From Brevibacillus sp042683565 (GTDB lineage Bacteria; Bacillota; Bacilli; Brevibacillales; Brevibacillaceae): a stretch of 64,000 nucleotides of DNA. The notes below the pieces were generated by a model. That model saw only the letters and a program-made list of their open reading frames with translations, did no database searches and was not told the origin of the DNA. The position numbers and the translations under genes are program-made. This document shows positions 61,213-64,000 of this stretch, piece by piece (the first letter of the stretch is position 1; each line of letters opens with the position of its first letter). The stretch lies in the NCBI RefSeq assembly GCF_042683565.1, contig NZ_JBHUJW010000006.1, positions 1-64,000 on the forward strand, read 5' to 3'.

Positions 61213-61474
61213 TTTCTGTATTTCCTCGCTCTGTATGATTTTGTAAACATACGAAATAGTATTATAACAAACAGCGAGTCCTTTACGCAAAAGGAGTATT
61301 TCCCAGCCGGACAATCGACCGGAGGACCACCACCGCCCCGCTCCTGCACTTAAAAACCGCAACGCCGGCTTTGTCCGGCACCTGCCACCCTTCGGACACA
61401 CTCTCAAGAGCGCATGCGTATTTTGGTTCAATCACCAATTACTTTTTGTATCAACGAAATCACACGAATTGCAT

Positions 61475-61503
61475 TTGACAGTATGAAAAAAGCGAGTTAT
61501 AAT
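61475..61503 (+). promoter_or_regulatory. Sigma-A promoter of the metQNI operon
   Basis: TTGACA (61475-61480) and TATAAT (61498-61503), both perfect consensus, with a 17-base spacer, about 45 bases before the SAM riboswitch. Confidence 0.92.
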
Positions 61504-61548
61504 CCAACTATTCAAATCGGAATTTGAATTTTTCAACTGCATATCCTG

Positions 61549-61657
61549 ATCTCTTATAGAGAGAGGCGGAGGGACTGGCCCTGTGAAGCCTCGGCAACCT
61601 GTCTGCAGCAGATATGGTGCCAAATCCAGCGGGAGAATCCCCGGAAGATAAGAGAGG
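61549..61657 (+). promoter_or_regulatory. SAM-I riboswitch (S-box) aptamer
   Basis: The leader has ATCTCTTAT pairing with ATAAGAGA (P1). Within it are the conserved blocks GAGGGACTGGCCC, GAAGCCTCGGCAACC and GGTGCCAAATCCAGC, the core of the SAM-I aptamer including the kink-turn and pseudoknot region. S-adenosylmethionine binding would favour the downstream terminator and switch off methionine import. Confidence 0.97.
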
Positions 61658-61687
61658 ATTCCGAGACTGCTCGACCAGGCAGTCTGC

Positions 61688-61719
61688 GACCTCTTCTTCC
61701 GGAAGAGGTCTTTTGTTTT
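61688..61719 (+). terminator. SAM riboswitch terminator
   Basis: GACCTCTTC (61688-61696) and GAAGAGGTC (61702-61710) form a 9-bp stem followed by TTTTGTTTT. Confidence 0.92.
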
Positions 61720-61784
61720 GGTCCTGTCGGTTTTTATTTTTCAAAATATAAAAACTCATCAGACAAAAAAGGAGAGAAACCATC

Positions 61785-62618
61785 ATGAAAAAAACAGGTC
61801 TTCTACTTAGCTCCATCTTGCTTGCAGCCTCCCTGTTGACAGCTTGCGGCGGCAAACAGGAAGCGGCCCCTGCTGCAAATGGCGGCGCGGCTGCTGAACA
61901 GACAACGATCAAGGTCGGGGTCACTGCCGGACCGCACGAAGAAATCCTGAACAAGGTCAAGGAAGTGGCAAAAGCGCAAGGACTCGACGTACAGGTAGTC
62001 GTCTTCAACGACTACGTGCAGCCCAATCAGGCTCTCGATAAGGGCAATCTGGATGCGAACAGCTTCCAGACGATTCCGTTCCTGGACAAATTCAATCAGG
62101 ACCACAAAACCAAAATTGTCGAGATTGGCAAAACCGTAACCTTCCCGATGGGGCTCTACTCTACCAAGCACAAAAAAGTGGATGAGATTCCGGAAGGCGG
62201 CGTAGTCGGCATCCAAAACGACCCGACCAACCGCGCTCGCGCTCTGCTGCTGTATCAGGCTGCCGGACTGATCAAGCTCAAAGACGGCGTCAAAGACAAC
62301 GCAACACCGCTCGACATCGTGGAAAACCCGAAAAAACTGGAATTCAAGGAACTGGAAGCGGCATTCCTGGCGCGCTCCCTGAACAACGTGGAAGTAGCGA
62401 GCATCAACACCAACTTTGCGATGGAAGCGGGCTATTCTCCGAAGAAAGACGCGATTTTCTCTGAAACTTCCGATTCTCCGTACGTCAACGTCATTGCTGC
62501 CAATGAAGCGAACAAAGACAATCCGGCTCTGAAAAAACTGGTTGAGATCTACCGTTCCGAAGAAGTGAAGAAATTCATCAACGAACATTTTGAAGGAGCT
62601 GTGCTCCCATCCTGGTAA
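61785..62618 (+). CDS. metQ: Methionine ABC transporter substrate-binding lipoprotein
   Basis: A 277-residue NLPA-family lipoprotein. A signal peptide ends in the lipobox LLTAC (Cys21), so the mature protein is anchored outside the membrane. The binding domain starts KVGVTAGPHEEILNKVKEVA and contains NDYVQPNQALDKGNLDANSF, typical of MetQ. First gene of the metQ-metN-metI operon behind the SAM riboswitch. Starts at ATG 61785 with AGGAGAG upstream. Confidence 0.96.
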   Translation: MKKTGLLLSSILLAASLLTACGGKQEAAPAANGGAAAEQTTIKVGVTAGPHEEILNKVKEVAKAQGLDVQVVVFNDYVQPNQALDKGNLDANSFQTIPFLDKFNQDHKTKIVEIGKTVTFPMGLYSTKHKKVDEIPEGGVVGIQNDPTNRARALLLYQAAGLIKLKDGVKDNATPLDIVENPKKLEFKELEAAFLARSLNNVEVASINTNFAMEAGYSPKKDAIFSETSDSPYVNVIAANEANKDNPALKKLVEIYRSEEVKKFINEHFEGAVLPSW

Positions 62619-62655
62619 GCAACACTCATTATCGAACAACAAGGAGACTGGAGAG

Positions 62656-63693
62656 ATGATACAGCTAACCAACATCCATAAGTCGTATACGGTGGGAAAC
62701 AAGCAGGTGCAAGCCTTGAAGGGCGTGACACTGAACGTGGAAAGAGGCCAGATTTTCGGCGTGATCGGCTTTAGCGGAGCGGGGAAAAGCACCCTGCTCC
62801 GCACGATCAACCTGCTCGAAAAGCCGACCAGCGGTTCCGTCGTCGTGAACGGCCAGGATATGCTTGCACTGAAAGAAAAAGAATTGCGCATTGCCCGCAA
62901 AAAAATCGGGATTATCTTTCAGCATTTTAACCTCTTGTCCTCCTATAACGTCTTTGACAACGTGGCAGAGATTTTGCGAATGAACCGGGTGCCCAAAGAT
63001 GTCATCAAGAAAAAGGTAGAAGATCTGCTGCGTCTGGTTGGTCTCGCGGACAAGGCGCATTCCTATCCGTCCCAGCTGTCTGGCGGCCAAAAGCAGCGCG
63101 TCGGCATCGCCCGCGCACTCGCTACGGACCCGGAGATTCTCTTGTGCGACGAAGCCACATCCGCTCTCGACCCGCAGACCACGGATTCCATCCTGGAGCT
63201 TCTGCTCGACATCAACCGGAAATTCAACTTGACCATCGTGCTGATTACGCACGAGATGCAGGTCATCAAAAAAATCTGCGATCACGTAGCCATCATGGAA
63301 AACGGTGTGGTCATCGAACAGGGAAGCGTGCTCGATATTTTCAGCAATCCGCAGCAGCCGACTACCCGCAATTTCATCAAGACGATTTTTGACGACAATG
63401 TGCCGGATGAAATTTTGTCCCGCATCAAACAGACCGGGCCTGTCAACCACATCCTCCGCGTCGCTTTTCGCGGGGATGCCGCGCTCGATCCCGTCCTTGG
63501 CACCTTGTCCGCGCGCTTTCCGGTCAGCACCAACCTGTTGTACGGATCGATTACTTCCATTAAAGGAACGGCGCTCGGCATTTTGCTCGTACACATTTCC
63601 GGCGAAGAAAAAGACGTGACGGCAGGCATCGAATTTTTACGCGAATCCGTCTACAACGTAGAGATCGTGACACGAGAGGGGGAAAGCCGCTAA
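62656..63693 (+). CDS. metN: Methionine ABC transporter ATP-binding protein
   Basis: A 345-residue ATPase. Walker A is GFSGAGKSTLL, the signature is LSGGQKQRVGIARAL, and Walker B is ILLCDEATSALD with the H-loop in ITHEMQ. The C-terminal about 80 residues form the NIL/ACT-like domain that binds methionine and gives feedback inhibition. The start at ATG 62656 has AAGGAGA. It follows metQ by 37 bases, and its stop overlaps the metI start by one base. Confidence 0.96.
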   Translation: MIQLTNIHKSYTVGNKQVQALKGVTLNVERGQIFGVIGFSGAGKSTLLRTINLLEKPTSGSVVVNGQDMLALKEKELRIARKKIGIIFQHFNLLSSYNVFDNVAEILRMNRVPKDVIKKKVEDLLRLVGLADKAHSYPSQLSGGQKQRVGIARALATDPEILLCDEATSALDPQTTDSILELLLDINRKFNLTIVLITHEMQVIKKICDHVAIMENGVVIEQGSVLDIFSNPQQPTTRNFIKTIFDDNVPDEILSRIKQTGPVNHILRVAFRGDAALDPVLGTLSARFPVSTNLLYGSITSIKGTALGILLVHISGEEKDVTAGIEFLRESVYNVEIVTREGESR

Positions 63694-64000
63694 TGGATCG
63701 CTTGACAGAAATGATCCCGGTGTTTGGACAATCGTTGGAAGAAACCGTCATTATGGTGGGCATTTCCCTGGTGATCGCCACGTTGATCGGCATTCCCCTT
63801 GGAATCCTGCTCGTGATTACGCAAAGCAATCATTTGTTTCCGAACAAGTGGATTTACCACACGTTAAACACCGTAATCAACATCGTGCGCTCGCTGCCCT
63901 TCATCATCCTGATGGTCGCGATCATTCCGTTCACGGAGCTGGTCGTCGGCACGTCCATCGGGATCGAGGGCGCCATCGTCCCGCTTATCGTCTACACGGC
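63693..64000 (+). CDS. metI: Methionine ABC transporter permease, N-terminal part (cut by window end)
   Basis: About 102 residues are seen. It begins MDRLTEMIPVFGQSLEETVI, the usual MetI start, and has two membrane segments before the edge; NTVINIVRSLPFIILMVAII is the conserved MetI block before the permease core. The ATG overlaps the metN stop (TAATG), so translation is coupled. The rest lies outside the window. Confidence 0.95.
   Translation, partial: MDRLTEMIPVFGQSLEETVIMVGISLVIATLIGIPLGILLVITQSNHLFPNKWIYHTLNTVINIVRSLPFIILMVAIIPFTELVVGTSIGIEGAIVPLIVYT

Noticed and set aside
61803..62900. Open frame opposite metQ and the start of metN
   Set aside because: Antisense to a riboswitch-led operon with clear lipoprotein and ATPase motifs.
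1..64000. CRISPR arrays, prophage, secondary-metabolite or toxin-antitoxin systems
   Set aside because: I saw no regularly spaced repeats, phage structural genes, NRPS/PKS modules or recognisable toxin-antitoxin pairs in the window.

Overview
The window looks like chromosomal DNA of a moderately GC-rich, endospore-forming-type Firmicute of the Paenibacillaceae, most like Brevibacillus. This is inferred from strong GGAGG-type ribosome binding sites, frequent TTG/GTG starts, Firmicute-style guanine and SAM-I riboswitches, a PurR-like operator, CcpA cre sites, HPr proteins with both His15 and Ser46, and LevR- and MtlR-type PTS regulators. No rRNA, tRNA, CRISPR array or intact prophage is visible. 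The backbone is ordinary. The only mobile DNA seen is a truncated ISL3-type transposase at the left edge (1-488), a small internally deleted IS3-type element (about 3601-3843) beside an AT-rich patch, and a possible MITE-like inverted repeat (18674-18766).

Layout. 0.6-10 kb: glnS, a SET-domain protein, a glycerophosphodiester phosphodiesterase, a chemotaxis receptor followed by a nucleoside phosphorylase, a DUF3298-type protein, a MarR regulator, and a FAD-dependent dehydrogenase. The dehydrogenase is preceded by a good sigma-A promoter, a guanine riboswitch with terminator and, further upstream, a two-box PurR-like operator. 10.5-19 kb: IclR regulator plus RocB-like hydrolase, cardiolipin synthase, and a sulfur-flavoured group of LysR regulator, YeiH-type sulfate exporter and sulfatase. 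18.8-26.1 kb: a compact operon in the order mtlA-mtlR-mtlF-mtlD-ptsI-ptsH, so the general PTS enzymes are embedded in a mannitol operon. 26.4-30.6 kb: a DEAD-box helicase, a cupin with a Pro/Gln/Gly/Tyr-rich tail, and fhs. 30.8-34.7 kb: a sigma-54 activator diverging from an aldehyde dehydrogenase and a DUF779 gene, with a recognisable enhancer, cre site and -24/-12 promoter. 34.9-37.7 kb: a two-component system.

37.8-45.1 kb: a beta-diglucoside/chitobiose-type PTS operon (IIB, IIC, ChbG deacetylase, IIA, GH4 hydrolase, a second HPr), driven from a sigma-54 promoter and presumably activated by the adjacent LevR-type regulator. 45.3-52.7 kb: a chemotaxis receptor, a 7TM sensor kinase/NarL-type regulator pair, and aas-lplT lysophospholipid recycling genes. 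52.8-61.2 kb: recQ, a VanZ-like protein, a VanRS-like two-component system, fumC, an MgtC-family protein and a MATE exporter. 61.5-64 kb: a SAM-I riboswitch-controlled methionine ABC importer, metQ-metN-metI, with metI cut by the window end.

The most interesting points are the dual purine control signals (PurR-like boxes plus guanine riboswitch) on a functionally uncharacterised flavoprotein, the two sigma-54 carbon-use modules with cre sites, the ptsI-ptsH genes at the tail of the mannitol operon together with a second fully equipped HPr, and the aas-lplT pair in a Gram-positive next to an unusual 7TM kinase.
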